NCBI GenBank assembly: GCA_022792755.1 | Contig: JAAWBP010000003.1 | Span: 1 to 23,330 of the forward strand | DNA length: 23,330 nt | Source: Oscillospiraceae bacterium | Lineage (GTDB): Bacteria; Bacillota; Clostridia; Oscillospirales; Ruminococcaceae | Direction of reading: 5' to 3' | Shown here: in pieces, positions 8,033-15,824 of the stretch | How positions within the stretch are numbered: the first letter of the stretch is position 1 | How the letters are laid out: every line of letters starts with the position of its first letter | Notes under the pieces: model-generated | Told to the model about the DNA's origin: nothing | Database searches by the model: none | What the model saw: only the letters and a program-made list of their open reading frames with translations | Made by a program: the position numbers and the translations under genes

Positions 8033-9875
8033 TGCAGCGCCCCCCTTCCATCAAACGGTTTGCGCCACAGCCGGAACACTGCTCGCGGCAATGCGGGGTC
8101 GTAAGCCCTTTATAGGCTTTTTGGTGCTCCCTTTTCAGAAAAGCTTCACTGATGCCGAAATCCAGGTGGCTCCACGGCAAGACTTCGTCGAGCGAACGTT
8201 TGCGGGAGGCGTAAAATTCCATTGTCATACCGTTTTCTGCAAACGCTTCCTCCCAAAGATCAAAGCGGAAGCACTCATCCCAGCTGTCCAAGATACACCC
8301 CTTTTTCCAGGCATCATAGATTACCTTTCCAAGGCGGCGGTCGCCCCGCGCCAAAACACCTTCCAGAACACTTGTTTTGACGTTATGCCAGCTACAGCTG
8401 ATCTTTTTAGAGTGAACCGTTTCAATCAGATGCTTTTGCTTTGCCTTTATCAGTTCCATCGTATCCTGCGCTTCCCACTGAAAAGGGGTAAACGGTTTCG
8501 GCACGAAGGTGGAAACGCTGACCGAAATGGAAACACCCTTCCCTTTCGGACGATTTGGCATCCCGTAATAAAGGTCGAGGATCCGGTGGGCGAGCTCGAT
8601 GATTCCAGCGACGTCTTCCATCGTTTCGGTCGGGAGCCCCAGCATAAAATAAAGCTTAACCGACGTATAGCCCCCCTCGAAGGCGATCCGACAGGTGTTC
8701 AGCACCTCTTCCTCGGTCACATTTTTGTTGATCACGTCGCGCAGGCGCTGCGTCCCTGCCTCCGGTGCGAAGGTCAGCCCACTTTTCCGCACCCGTTTGA
8801 CCCGTTCGAGCAGCTCCTCCGAAAAATTGTCGATCCGCAAAGACGGCAGCGACAGGTTGATGTGCTCCCCTTCCGTAAAGGAGAGGAGCTCGTCCAGGAG
8901 CGGTTCGAGCCCGGAATAATCACTGGTGGAAAGGGACGACAGGGAAATCTCTTCATATCCCGTCGAATCGCAGAGTGATTTCGCCTGACGGCAGACGACG
9001 CCCGCGTCCTTTTCCCGAAGCGGACGGTAGATAAATCCAGCCTGGCAGAACCGGCAGCCGCGGATGCAGCCCCGCATCAGCTCGGCCATCACCCGGTCGT
9101 GGACAATTTCCATATAGGGCACTAAAAAAGTGTCCGGATAATGGGACTGATTTAAATCCTGTTCAATCTTTTTCCGTACGACAGTGGGTGCCCCTTCCTT
9201 TGGAAGAATCGCCGCGATTGTGCCATTCTCCTTATACGTCACGTCGTAGAGGGATGGCACATAAACCCCTTCCTGTTCGGAAGCCTTTTTCAAAAACGCC
9301 TCTTTTGTCCACCCGGACGATTTTGCCTTGCGGTAAAGCGCCATCAAGTCGTCCAACTGCTTTTCTCCCTCACCCAGACAGAAGAGATCTACAAAATCGC
9401 AGAGCGGCTCCGGGTTACAGGCGCAAGGACCGCCGGCAATTACAAGGTTATTCAAGCCCTTTCTATCTGCGGCAAGCACCGGGATATTCCCGAGTGAGAG
9501 CATCGCAAGAAGATTGGTATAGCTCAGCTCATATTGCAGTGTAAATCCAATGACGTCAAATTCACTCAGCGGCGTAAAGCTTTCCAAGGAATAAAGAGGA
9601 ATCTCATGCTGTTCCATCTGCTGTTTAAAATCCGTCCAAGGCATAAAGCAGCGCTCACACCAAAGCTCCTTATTGGCATTGAGAGACGAATAAAGGATCT
9701 TCATCCCCAGATGGGACATCCCCACCTCATAGACATCGGGAAAACAAAATACAAAGCGGACGCTGACTTCATCCGGGTTTTTAACAACCTGATGAAGCTC
9801 ACCGCCCACATAACGAGCAGGCTTCTGGACTTTCAGCAAAACCTGCTCCACTTTTCTTCTCAACGGTTCGGACAT
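8022..9875 (-). CDS. TIGR03960 family B12-binding/radical SAM protein
   Basis: A 617-residue radical SAM protein. An N-terminal cobalamin-binding-like region (about 1-230, with VFCFPDVYEVGMSHLGMKIL and VIAGGPCACNPEP) precedes the radical SAM core, whose iron-sulfur site is C270-IRG-C274-RF-C277. Later SAM-domain blocks are FAPEAGTQRLRDVINK and LYFMLGLPTE. The C-terminus carries another cysteine cluster, HCREQCSGCGANRL, that may bind metal. The reaction and substrate are unknown. The start at 9875 follows GGGAGGGG; an upstream in-frame start at 9944 would run through the promoter and ribosome-binding site. A promoter is proposed at 9904-9932. Confidence 0.92.
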   Translation of the reverse strand: MSEPLRRKVEQVLLKVQKPARYVGGELHQVVKNPDEVSVRFVFCFPDVYEVGMSHLGMKILYSSLNANKELWCERCFMPWTDFKQQMEQHEIPLYSLESFTPLSEFDVIGFTLQYELSYTNLLAMLSLGNIPVLAADRKGLNNLVIAGGPCACNPEPLCDFVDLFCLGEGEKQLDDLMALYRKAKSSGWTKEAFLKKASEQEGVYVPSLYDVTYKENGTIAAILPKEGAPTVVRKKIEQDLNQSHYPDTFLVPYMEIVHDRVMAELMRGCIRGCRFCQAGFIYRPLREKDAGVVCRQAKSLCDSTGYEEISLSSLSTSDYSGLEPLLDELLSFTEGEHINLSLPSLRIDNFSEELLERVKRVRKSGLTFAPEAGTQRLRDVINKNVTEEEVLNTCRIAFEGGYTSVKLYFMLGLPTETMEDVAGIIELAHRILDLYYGMPNRPKGKGVSISVSVSTFVPKPFTPFQWEAQDTMELIKAKQKHLIETVHSKKISCSWHNVKTSVLEGVLARGDRRLGKVIYDAWKKGCILDSWDECFRFDLWEEAFAENGMTMEFYASRKRSLDEVLPWSHLDFGISEAFLKREHQKAYKGLTTPHCREQCSGCGANRLMEGGRCSVY

Positions 9876-9903
9876 AGGCCCCTCCCAATTACAAGATACC
9901 TTT

Positions 9904-9932
9904 ATTGTACCTGATTCGAGGGACAAATGCAA
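9904..9932 (-). promoter_or_regulatory. Possible promoter of the radical SAM/DUF2344 pair
   Basis: On the minus strand, TTGCAT (9932-9927), a 17-nt spacer and TACAAT (9909-9904), inside the 65-nt gap after the M50 gene. The -35 is weak and the -10 good. It could give the radical SAM pair vegetative expression separate from the sporulation-type genes upstream. Confidence 0.4.
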
Positions 9933-9940
9933 ACAAAATG

Positions 9941-10537
9941 TCAAACCCTGCGGTCTTGGATCAGCGACATCATCAAAAATGCCGCGGTGATCATCAACGT
10001 TATATTATGATCTCGGAACAGAAGCAAAACACCGTAGCCGAAAACCGGCAGTACGATAAACCAGGAGAGGAAGGTACAGATCAAACCAGCGGCCTTGAGC
10101 GGAAGAAGCTGGCTGAGAAAACGCTTCAGTATCATCCCGCCGTCCAATGCCCCCACGGGAACCAGATTAAACAAGCCGATCGAAAGCTGCACCAGGGCGA
10201 TCTGGGTCATCTCCAAATTCGGATCCATCCCGAAATAGAGAAGCAAAAAGACGGTGAAATTGGTAAAGCATCCCGCAGAAAGGGCGAAAATATCCTTCCC
10301 CATCGTCAGATAACGGTCTGATGAGGTAATCCGCATCCCCTCAATCGAAAGGGTGACGCTTTTCGGGCGTTCCCCCACGATAAAATAGGCGATCATATGT
10401 CCCAATTCATGGGTCACCGCGGCCAAAACACCACAGTAGCCCATCCCGGAACGATCCAGAATCAGGTAAACTGTGACAACGGCGAAAAAGAGAAATGACA
10501 GTTTCACCTGTATTCCAAAGGCTTTAAATTGCAGCAT
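9941..10537 (-). CDS. spoIVFB: M50 site-2 intramembrane protease, SpoIVFB-like
   Basis: A 198-residue polytopic membrane metalloprotease. Seen: a zinc-binding motif H43-E44-LG-H47 in a membrane helix, the second metal-ligand motif NLVPVGALDGG at 124-134 with D132, and about five or six hydrophobic segments. SpoIVFB of Bacillus releases sigma-K from its pro-form in the mother-cell membrane. The position right after an M23 protein, with a 14-nt overlap, matches spoIVFA-spoIVFB. It is shorter than Bacillus SpoIVFB and lacks the C-terminal CBS domain seen there. Its substrate could differ, so the symbol is by context and motif; the M50 assignment itself is secure. Confidence 0.85.
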   Translation of the reverse strand: MLQFKAFGIQVKLSFLFFAVVTVYLILDRSGMGYCGVLAAVTHELGHMIAYFIVGERPKSVTLSIEGMRITSSDRYLTMGKDIFALSAGCFTNFTVFLLLYFGMDPNLEMTQIALVQLSIGLFNLVPVGALDGGMILKRFLSQLLPLKAAGLICTFLSWFIVLPVFGYGVLLLFRDHNITLMITAAFLMMSLIQDRRV

Positions 10538-11462
10538 AGCCGTCTTCCAGATGACCGGGAATCACCTTTAAAGGGTCGATAAACACGCCGTTGACCGAAA
10601 TGTCGAAATGACAGTGATTTCCCGTAGAATACCCCGTATTCCCTACATACCCGACGGTATCTCCCGCTTCGACTACATCCCCCACTTCAACATTGAGCTT
10701 ACTGCAGTGACCGTACCGGGTGATCACGCCATCCTCATGCTGGATCGCAACAAAATTTCCAAAGCTTACCGAACTTTGCGCCTGGATGACCGTCCCCGGG
10801 CGAAAAGCGGCGATTTCAGTTCCTTCCTCGGCAGGGATATCGATCCCTTTGTGAAAATCCGGCAATCCGGTAATCGGATGGATGCGGTAGCCGTGGCCTG
10901 AGCTGATCTTTCCGCGGATCGGCAGCACATAGTCTGTTTTCAGCGGTTCGGTGTCGATCTCCCCAAGCCCGGCGGATTCGCGCGACAGCGGCAGCGGGTT
11001 TTCTTCCCCACCCATCCCCATCGCCGTCGTGGGAACGGAAGAGGGATTGGAATCGTCAGGTTTTGATCCTGAAGAAATTTCTGAGGAATCATCCGGCGCA
11101 CTGGCATCTGAGCCGGAAGGGTCGGAATCGGGGCTGCTGGCAGAGGGATCGGAAGACGGTGAGGAGGCATCGTCCCCAGCCGGTGCAGTCAGAAATTCAG
11201 CGACGTTGTGAAAGAGATTGGAAACATCCTGCGTAATTCCGACATCGTCTCGAACCTGTGTTTCATAAAAATTTTTCAGTTCCTTGATCGGCTCTGGAGA
11301 AAGGACATTTGCAAACAGCAATAGGATCGCCGTGATTAAACAGATGATCAGCTGGGCTAAAAAGAGACCTCCAGCCCCCATTTTTCGTTCGTCTTCCCTT
11401 TCCGGGTCTTCTTTTTTCTTACTGCGGAATTCGTGAAAATCATAGTCGGTTTGATGTTCCAT
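10524..11462 (-). CDS. spoIVFA: Membrane-anchored M23 (LytM) protein, SpoIVFA-like
   Basis: A 312-residue protein with a charged cytosolic N-terminus (1-30), one membrane segment at about 32-53, a helical stretch, a Ser/Asp/Pro-rich linker (about 96-145) and a C-terminal LytM/M23 domain (about 178-300). The putative metal residues are present: H204-xxx-D208 (HKGID) and H283-C-H285, with a further histidine in YGHCSK (H252). In Bacillus, SpoIVFA holds and restrains SpoIVFB, and its LytM domain is regarded as inactive; here the ligands look complete. The ATG at 11462 has a GAGGAG site about 10 nt upstream, and the gene overlaps the M50 gene. Alternatively it is a generic peptidoglycan endopeptidase, but the pairing favours SpoIVFA. 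Confidence 0.8.
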   Translation of the reverse strand: MEHQTDYDFHEFRSKKKEDPEREDERKMGAGGLFLAQLIICLITAILLLFANVLSPEPIKELKNFYETQVRDDVGITQDVSNLFHNVAEFLTAPAGDDASSPSSDPSASSPDSDPSGSDASAPDDSSEISSGSKPDDSNPSSVPTTAMGMGGEENPLPLSRESAGLGEIDTEPLKTDYVLPIRGKISSGHGYRIHPITGLPDFHKGIDIPAEEGTEIAAFRPGTVIQAQSSVSFGNFVAIQHEDGVITRYGHCSKLNVEVGDVVEAGDTVGYVGNTGYSTGNHCHFDISVNGVFIDPLKVIPGHLEDGYAAI

Positions 11463-11834
11463 GGCATAATAGCTCCTCTATTTCCATATCGTTTTAACCA
11501 AATGAACGCTATATTTTATTCGCAGGAGACGGAAAATAGACTAGCAGCATAATGGGGCCACAAAGCCATATCAAGTATGAAAGTACATCTAGACCATCTC
11601 GTCGGCGGCCTTTCCGCTCTTTTCAAACGAGAAATACTTTTTAAATATGGGATTCTATAAAATATAAGTATTAGACATATGAGGAATTCCCCGCTATAAT
11701 AAAAAGGGAAAATTTTTATGAAATACCGGCAGAAGCCAAATCTGATCTGTTCCACTGATAAACCTACGGTATTTCAGCGTAAAGCAAAGTCTTTTATGGA
11801 TAAAACACATCAGCAAAAAGAGAGGTATTTTACA
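11463..11834. other. Divergent intergenic region
   Basis: This gap holds the ribosome-binding site of the M23 gene on the minus strand, the DUF3737 promoter at 11672-11700 and its leader of about 128 nt. A small nested hairpin-like repeat (TCTCGT 11597-11602 / ACGAGA 11627-11632, with GCGG/CCGC inside) has no U-tract. No convincing gene or known RNA was seen, and I could not define a sigma-E-type promoter for the M23 gene. Confidence 0.5.
11672..11700 (+). promoter_or_regulatory. Near-consensus sigma-A promoter of DUF3737/AKR genes
   Basis: TAGACA (11672-11677), a 17-nt spacer and a perfect TATAAT (11695-11700), the best promoter in the window. Transcription would start near 11707, inside the purine-rich site that would serve an ATG at 11718. 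This supports the downstream ATG at 11835 as the real start. Confidence 0.8.
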
Positions 11835-12680
11835 ATGGCATTACAGATTCAGAACAAAACATTCGACGAAGAACGCGCTTTATACCATTTACAGGATGCG
11901 GAAGTGCTGAACTGTGATTTTTCCGGCCCTGCTGACGGAGAGTCCGCTTTGAAGGAATCTCGGAATGTCACGGTGAAAAACTGCCGTTTTTCCCTGCGGT
12001 ATCCCTTTTGGCATACCCAGGTCTTCCGGCTTGAAGGATCGACAATGGAAACGAGCACGAGGGCTCCGATTTGGTACGCGAGCGATGGGAAAATTATAGA
12101 TACTTTAATCAATGGGGTGAAGTGCCTGCGCGAATGCAGGAAGATCGAGCTGGAGGGCTGTACGGTATCCTCCCCGGAATTCGGATGGAGATGCCGCGAT
12201 CTTTCCATAACCGACTGCGCAATAGAATCGGAATACTTCCTTTTTGAGAGCTCGGATATCGAAGCCGACCGGCTGAAAATGAAGGGAAAATATTCTTTTC
12301 AATATGTTAAAAGCCTACATATCAACCATTCAGAGCTCGACACAAAAGATGCATTCTGGCACAGCGAGAATGTCATCGTAGAAAACAGCACGGTCAAGGG
12401 GGAATACCTTGGCTGGTATTCGGATGGGCTCACCCTGATCAACTGCAAGATTATCGGCACACAGCCTCTTTGCTACTGCAAAAACCTCAAACTCATCAAC
12501 TGCACAATGGAGGATACCGACCTCTCCTTTGAATATTCCGAAGTCGAAGCCGATGTCAAAGGGGCGATTCTCTCTGTAAAAAACCCAAAGTCCGGGAAGA
12601 TTGCCGCGGATCAAATCGGAGAAGTCATTCTGGAAGACTCGATTTTGGAATCGACCTGCCTGATCGAAACGCGCAGCTGA
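11835..12680 (+). CDS. DUF3737 family beta-helix protein
   Basis: A 281-residue protein of the DUF3737 family, function unknown. Seen: the family N-terminus with NKTFDEERALYHL and GPADGESALKES, then about ten repeats of roughly 20 residues with a beta-strand pattern ending in N/D-C or N-S (VTVKNCRF, IELEGCTV, LSITDCAI, VIVENSTV, LTLINCKI, LKLINCTM), the signature of a right-handed parallel beta-helix. No signal peptide or membrane segment, so probably cytosolic. The ATG at 11835 was chosen because it begins the family domain, has AGAGG upstream, and lies downstream of the promoter; an in-frame ATG at 11718 would add 39 unrelated residues. The aldo/keto reductase follows after 87 nt, probably on the same transcript. 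Confidence 0.88.
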   Translation: MALQIQNKTFDEERALYHLQDAEVLNCDFSGPADGESALKESRNVTVKNCRFSLRYPFWHTQVFRLEGSTMETSTRAPIWYASDGKIIDTLINGVKCLRECRKIELEGCTVSSPEFGWRCRDLSITDCAIESEYFLFESSDIEADRLKMKGKYSFQYVKSLHINHSELDTKDAFWHSENVIVENSTVKGEYLGWYSDGLTLINCKIIGTQPLCYCKNLKLINCTMEDTDLSFEYSEVEADVKGAILSVKNPKSGKIAADQIGEVILEDSILESTCLIETRS

Positions 12681-12767
12681 AAGGATTATCCAGAAGTAAC
12701 CTTCTGAGTATGGGTTGTCTGTTGATTCCGTCCATGCTGTATCATTTATGAAAAGGAAGATAAAATA

Positions 12768-13760
12768 ATGGAGTATCAAAAACTTGGAAATTCAGACTTA
12801 GTCGTCTCCCGCATCTGTATGGGCTGCATGGGATTTGGCAGTGCAGAAGCCGGCCAGCACAGCTGGACGCTGGATGAGAGATCGTCCAGGGAAATCATCA
12901 AGCGCGGTTTGCACTTGGGCGTGAACTTTTACGATACAGCGGTCTCTTATCAAGGAGGCACGAGCGAGCAGTACCTAGGCCGGGCACTGCGGGACTTTGC
13001 AAAGCGCGAGGAGATCGTCCTCGCCACCAAGTTCCCTCCCCGCACAAAAGAGGAAATCGAAGCAGGGGTCAGCGGTCAAAAGCATGTGGAAACTATGCTG
13101 GACCAAAGTCTGAAAAACCTCGGCATGGACTATGTAGACTTGTACATCTGCCATATGTGGGATTACAATACGCCGCTTTTTGAGGTCATGGATAGCCTGA
13201 ATCGTGTCGTCAAAGCTGGAAAAGCGCGCGCCGTCGGCATCTCCAACTGCTATGCCTATCAGCTTGCGAAAGCAAACGCTTTGGCTGAAAAAGAGGGATT
13301 TTCAAAGTTTGTTTCCGTTCAGGGACACTATAACTTGATTTTCCGTGAAGAAGAGCGGGAAATGGCGCTTCTTTGCAAGGAGGATCACATCGCCATGACG
13401 CCGTACAGCGCGCTCGCCGCCGGACGATTATCAAAACGCCCGGGGGAAGCCTCCAAACGTTTTAGAGAAGACAGCTATGCCCGGTTCAAGTACGACAATA
13501 CTGCAAAGCAGGATGCCGTTATCATCGGCCGCGTGGCTGAAATTTCTGAGAATCACGGTGTTTCTATGACAGAAATTTCCTTGGCTTGGCTCCTTTCCAA
13601 AGTGACCACCCCAGTAGTCGGCGCAACAAAGATTCAGCATATTGAGGATGCGGTAAAAGCGACAGAGCTGATCCTCACCACTGATGAGATCAGCTATCTG
13701 GAAGAAGCTTACCTGCCGCATAAGCTGGTCGGGGTTATGGCGCAAAACCGGCCTGTATGA
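12768..13760 (+). CDS. Aldo/keto reductase, YajO-like
   Basis: A 330-residue NAD(P)H-dependent aldo/keto reductase with a TIM-barrel fold. The catalytic tetrad is visible: D56 (NFYDTAVSY), Y61, K88 (LATKF) and H129 (YICHMWD). The N-terminus (LGNSDLVVSRICMGCMGFG...WTLDE.SS..IIKR) resembles E. coli YajO, and the C-terminus has the cofactor-type segment TPVVGATKIQHIEDAV. It would reduce sugar-derived or other aldehydes and ketones; the substrate cannot be read from sequence. The start follows AAGGAAG with about 9 nt spacing. It forms a two-gene unit with DUF3737 and ends before a strong hairpin. Identity as an AKR is secure, the YajO relation likely. Confidence 0.92.
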   Translation: MEYQKLGNSDLVVSRICMGCMGFGSAEAGQHSWTLDERSSREIIKRGLHLGVNFYDTAVSYQGGTSEQYLGRALRDFAKREEIVLATKFPPRTKEEIEAGVSGQKHVETMLDQSLKNLGMDYVDLYICHMWDYNTPLFEVMDSLNRVVKAGKARAVGISNCYAYQLAKANALAEKEGFSKFVSVQGHYNLIFREEEREMALLCKEDHIAMTPYSALAAGRLSKRPGEASKRFREDSYARFKYDNTAKQDAVIIGRVAEISENHGVSMTEISLAWLLSKVTTPVVGATKIQHIEDAVKATELILTTDEISYLEEAYLPHKLVGVMAQNRPV

Positions 13761-13830
13761 CAACAGAGGCGCCTAAACCGCGCCCCAACAGCTCCCAAGA
13801 AGACAGTCATTTATACGTTAATTGAAATAG

Positions 13831-13868
13831 AAATCCCCCGGCGCGATCTTCACCGCACCGGGGGATTT
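13831..13868. terminator. Bidirectional intrinsic terminator (AKR / transketolase)
   Basis: AAATCCCCCGG (13831-13841) pairs with CCGGGGGATTT (13858-13868) as an 11-bp stem with a 16-nt loop that may hold three more pairs (GCG/CGC). T-rich sequence follows on the plus strand, and an A/T flank serves the minus strand. It lies between convergent genes ending at 13760 and 13904. Confidence 0.88.
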
Positions 13869-13903
13869 TCGTTTCCATTTTCTCTAAGTGCTGACCGAAA
13901 AAT

Positions 13904-14854
13904 TTATTTTTTCAGCCCCATCGATTTTTTCACCGTCTCGGCGATGTTTTCAGCACTGAGCCCATACTTCTTCAGCAGCTGAGCAGCCGGGCCGGATTTG
14001 CCGAATTCGTCGTTGACGCCAACCTTGATGACCGGCACCGGACAATTCTCGGTGACAACATCGGCAACCGCAGAACCGAGCCCGCCAATTACACTGTGCT
14101 CTTCCGCCGTAATGATCAAGCCGGTTTCCTTCGCCGCCTTGATGATAATTTCCTTATCAATCGGCTTAATGGTATGGATGTTGATGACACGGGCGTCGAT
14201 TCCCGCCCCTGCCAAGGTCTTCGCCGCTTCAACGGACTCGTTGACCATCAGGCCGGTGGCGATGATGGTCACATCCTTGCCGCCCTTGAGTTCGATCCCC
14301 TTGCCGAGTTCAAACTTGTAAGTCGCCGGATCATTGAAAATCGGGGTAGCGAGACGGCCAAAACGCAGGTAAACCGGGCCGTCAATTTCGCAGGCAGCCG
14401 CTACGGCAGCCTTTGCTTCGGTGTCGTCAGCGGGATTGATGATCGTCATTCCCGGGATGGTGCGCATCAACGCGATATCTTCATTGCACTGGTGGGTCGC
14501 GCCGTCTTCGCCGACCGAAATACCGGCATGGGTCGCACCGATTTTGACGTTGAGATGCGGATAACCGATCGAGTTGCGCACGATCTCAAAGGCGCGGCCG
14601 GCGGCGAACATTGCAAAAGTGCTGGCAAACGGGATTTTCCCAGTTGCAGCCATACCGGCGGCAATCCCCATCATATTCGCCTCCGCAATTCCACAGTCGA
14701 AGAAGCGCTCCGGGCACTTTTTCCAGAAAACCTGGGTCTGGGTTGCACGGGCAAGATCTGCGTCGAGCACGACAAGATTTTCATATTTATCGGCCAGCTC
14801 TGCCAACGCCTCACCGTAGCTCTGTCTGGTCGCTTTTTTTACTACTTCGCTCAT
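13904..14854 (-). CDS. Transketolase, C-terminal subunit
   Basis: A 316-residue half-transketolase carrying the pyrimidine-binding and C-terminal domains. With the N-terminal half upstream it forms the ThDP enzyme that moves two-carbon units between sugar phosphates in the non-oxidative pentose phosphate pathway. Seen: the ThDP-activating glutamate E58 in DCGIAEANMMGIAAGMA, the phosphate-binding region VKIGATHAGISVGEDGATHQ, and the C-terminal TAEEHSVIGGLGSAV. The start follows GGAGGG with about 7 nt spacing. The gap to the N-half is 89 nt without a terminator. Split transketolases are normal in Clostridia and archaea, so this is not a frameshift. It is the last gene of the train. Confidence 0.96.
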   Translation of the reverse strand: MSEVVKKATRQSYGEALAELADKYENLVVLDADLARATQTQVFWKKCPERFFDCGIAEANMMGIAAGMAATGKIPFASTFAMFAAGRAFEIVRNSIGYPHLNVKIGATHAGISVGEDGATHQCNEDIALMRTIPGMTIINPADDTEAKAAVAAACEIDGPVYLRFGRLATPIFNDPATYKFELGKGIELKGGKDVTIIATGLMVNESVEAAKTLAGAGIDARVINIHTIKPIDKEIIIKAAKETGLIITAEEHSVIGGLGSAVADVVTENCPVPVIKVGVNDEFGKSGPAAQLLKKYGLSAENIAETVKKSMGLKK

Positions 14855-14943
14855 TCAAAAGCCCTCCATTATTCGGTATGATTTTTTAAAATTCACTTCA
14901 CCCCGGCAGCTAAAGCTCGGAGTAAAACAGAACGTCATTCAGC

Positions 14944-15783
14944 TTACAGTGCGGCGTAAGCGGCTTTCAGCTCAGACATCGCCTGCTCATACTGCTCCGC
15001 ATTCGGGGCGCTTCCATGCCAAGCGGCATTGTTCTCCATAAAGGAAACGCCCTTGCCCTTGACGCTTTTCTGGATGATGACGACCGGTTTGCCCTTAACG
15101 GTTTTCGCCTCTTCAAAAGCAGCCTCGATCTTGTCAAAATCATGCGCATCATCCAGATTGATCACATGCCAGTTGAAGGCTTTAAACTTTTCATCGATCG
15201 GATAAGGGGAGTTGACGTCGTCGATTTTGCCATCAATCTGAAGGCCATTGTTGTCAACCACCGCGATCAGGTTGTCCAGCTTGCGGAAACCGGCAAACAT
15301 AGCAGCTTCCCAAACCTGGCCTTCCTGGATTTCACCGTCGCCGAGGATGGTAAATACCCGGTAAGCCTCACCGGAAACCTTTGCAGAAAGGGCCATGCCG
15401 CAGGCTACGGAAATCCCCTGGCCCAGAGAACCGCTGCTCATATCAACGCCCGGGATGGTTTTCATATCCGGATGTCCCTGGAGCATCCTGCCGACCTGAC
15501 GCAGGCCCTTAAGCTCGTCTTCCGGGAAGTAGCCCTTTTGCGCGAGGACAGAGTAAAGCCCCGGCGCAGTATGTCCTTTGGAAAGCACCAGACGGTCCCT
15601 TTCCGGGCATTTCGGATTTTTCGGGTCTACCTTCATCTCTTTAAAATAAAGGTAGGTGAGAAGGTCGGAAATCGAAAGCGATCCGCCCGGATGCCCCGAT
15701 TTTGCATTGAAAACTGCTTCAATAACGCCCATTCTCACTTTGTAGGCAGTTTTCATCAGCTCTTTTTTTGTCGCCAAATCCAT
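14944..15783 (-). CDS. Transketolase, N-terminal subunit
   Basis: A 279-residue half-transketolase with the diphosphate-binding domain. Seen: histidines of the substrate/cofactor site, H31 (SGHPGGSLS), H71 (SKGHTAPGLY) and H104 (LQGHPD), and the ThDP motif GDGEIQEGQVWEA starting at 148 and ending in NN at 178-179. It acts with the C-half encoded next. The ATG at 15783 has a strong GGAGG 7-8 nt upstream; an in-frame start at 15819 would run through that site. It lies 41 nt after the HAD phosphatase gene. Confidence 0.96.
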   Translation of the reverse strand: MDLATKKELMKTAYKVRMGVIEAVFNAKSGHPGGSLSISDLLTYLYFKEMKVDPKNPKCPERDRLVLSKGHTAPGLYSVLAQKGYFPEDELKGLRQVGRMLQGHPDMKTIPGVDMSSGSLGQGISVACGMALSAKVSGEAYRVFTILGDGEIQEGQVWEAAMFAGFRKLDNLIAVVDNNGLQIDGKIDDVNSPYPIDEKFKAFNWHVINLDDAHDFDKIEAAFEEAKTVKGKPVVIIQKSVKGKGVSFMENNAAWHGSAPNAEQYEQAMSELKAAYAAL

Positions 15784-15824
15784 AATAAAACCTCCAAAAA
15801 ATATATTTTTGCATGGCAAATGAC

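Noticed and set aside
8091..8978. Long plus-strand open frame of 295 codons opposite the radical SAM gene
   Set aside because: It is antisense to a gene with clear family motifs, has no ribosome-binding site, and its product is Arg/Pro-rich without any recognisable fold.
9939..9944. TTGACA on the minus strand at the end of the M50 gene
   Set aside because: The nearest good -10 (TACAAT) is 29 nt away; the TTGCAT at 9932-9927 has the correct 17-nt spacing instead.
11516..11755. Small minus-strand frame of 79 codons in the divergent gap
   Set aside because: It runs across the strong plus-strand promoter, has no good ribosome-binding site, and its sequence looks like translated AT-rich DNA.
11718..11834. 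Upstream ATG that would extend the DUF3737 protein by 39 residues
   Set aside because: The predicted transcript starts near 11707, inside its ribosome-binding site, and the extension does not match the family N-terminus.
12691..12706. Perfect 6-bp hairpin (CAGAAG/CTTCTG, loop TAAC) just after the DUF3737 stop
   Set aside because: No T-run follows, so it is not an intrinsic terminator; too short to call an operator.
13904..15783. Two transketolase halves as a frameshifted or broken gene
   Set aside because: Each half has its own start and strong ribosome-binding site, with an 89-nt gap between them. Split transketolases are a known normal form.
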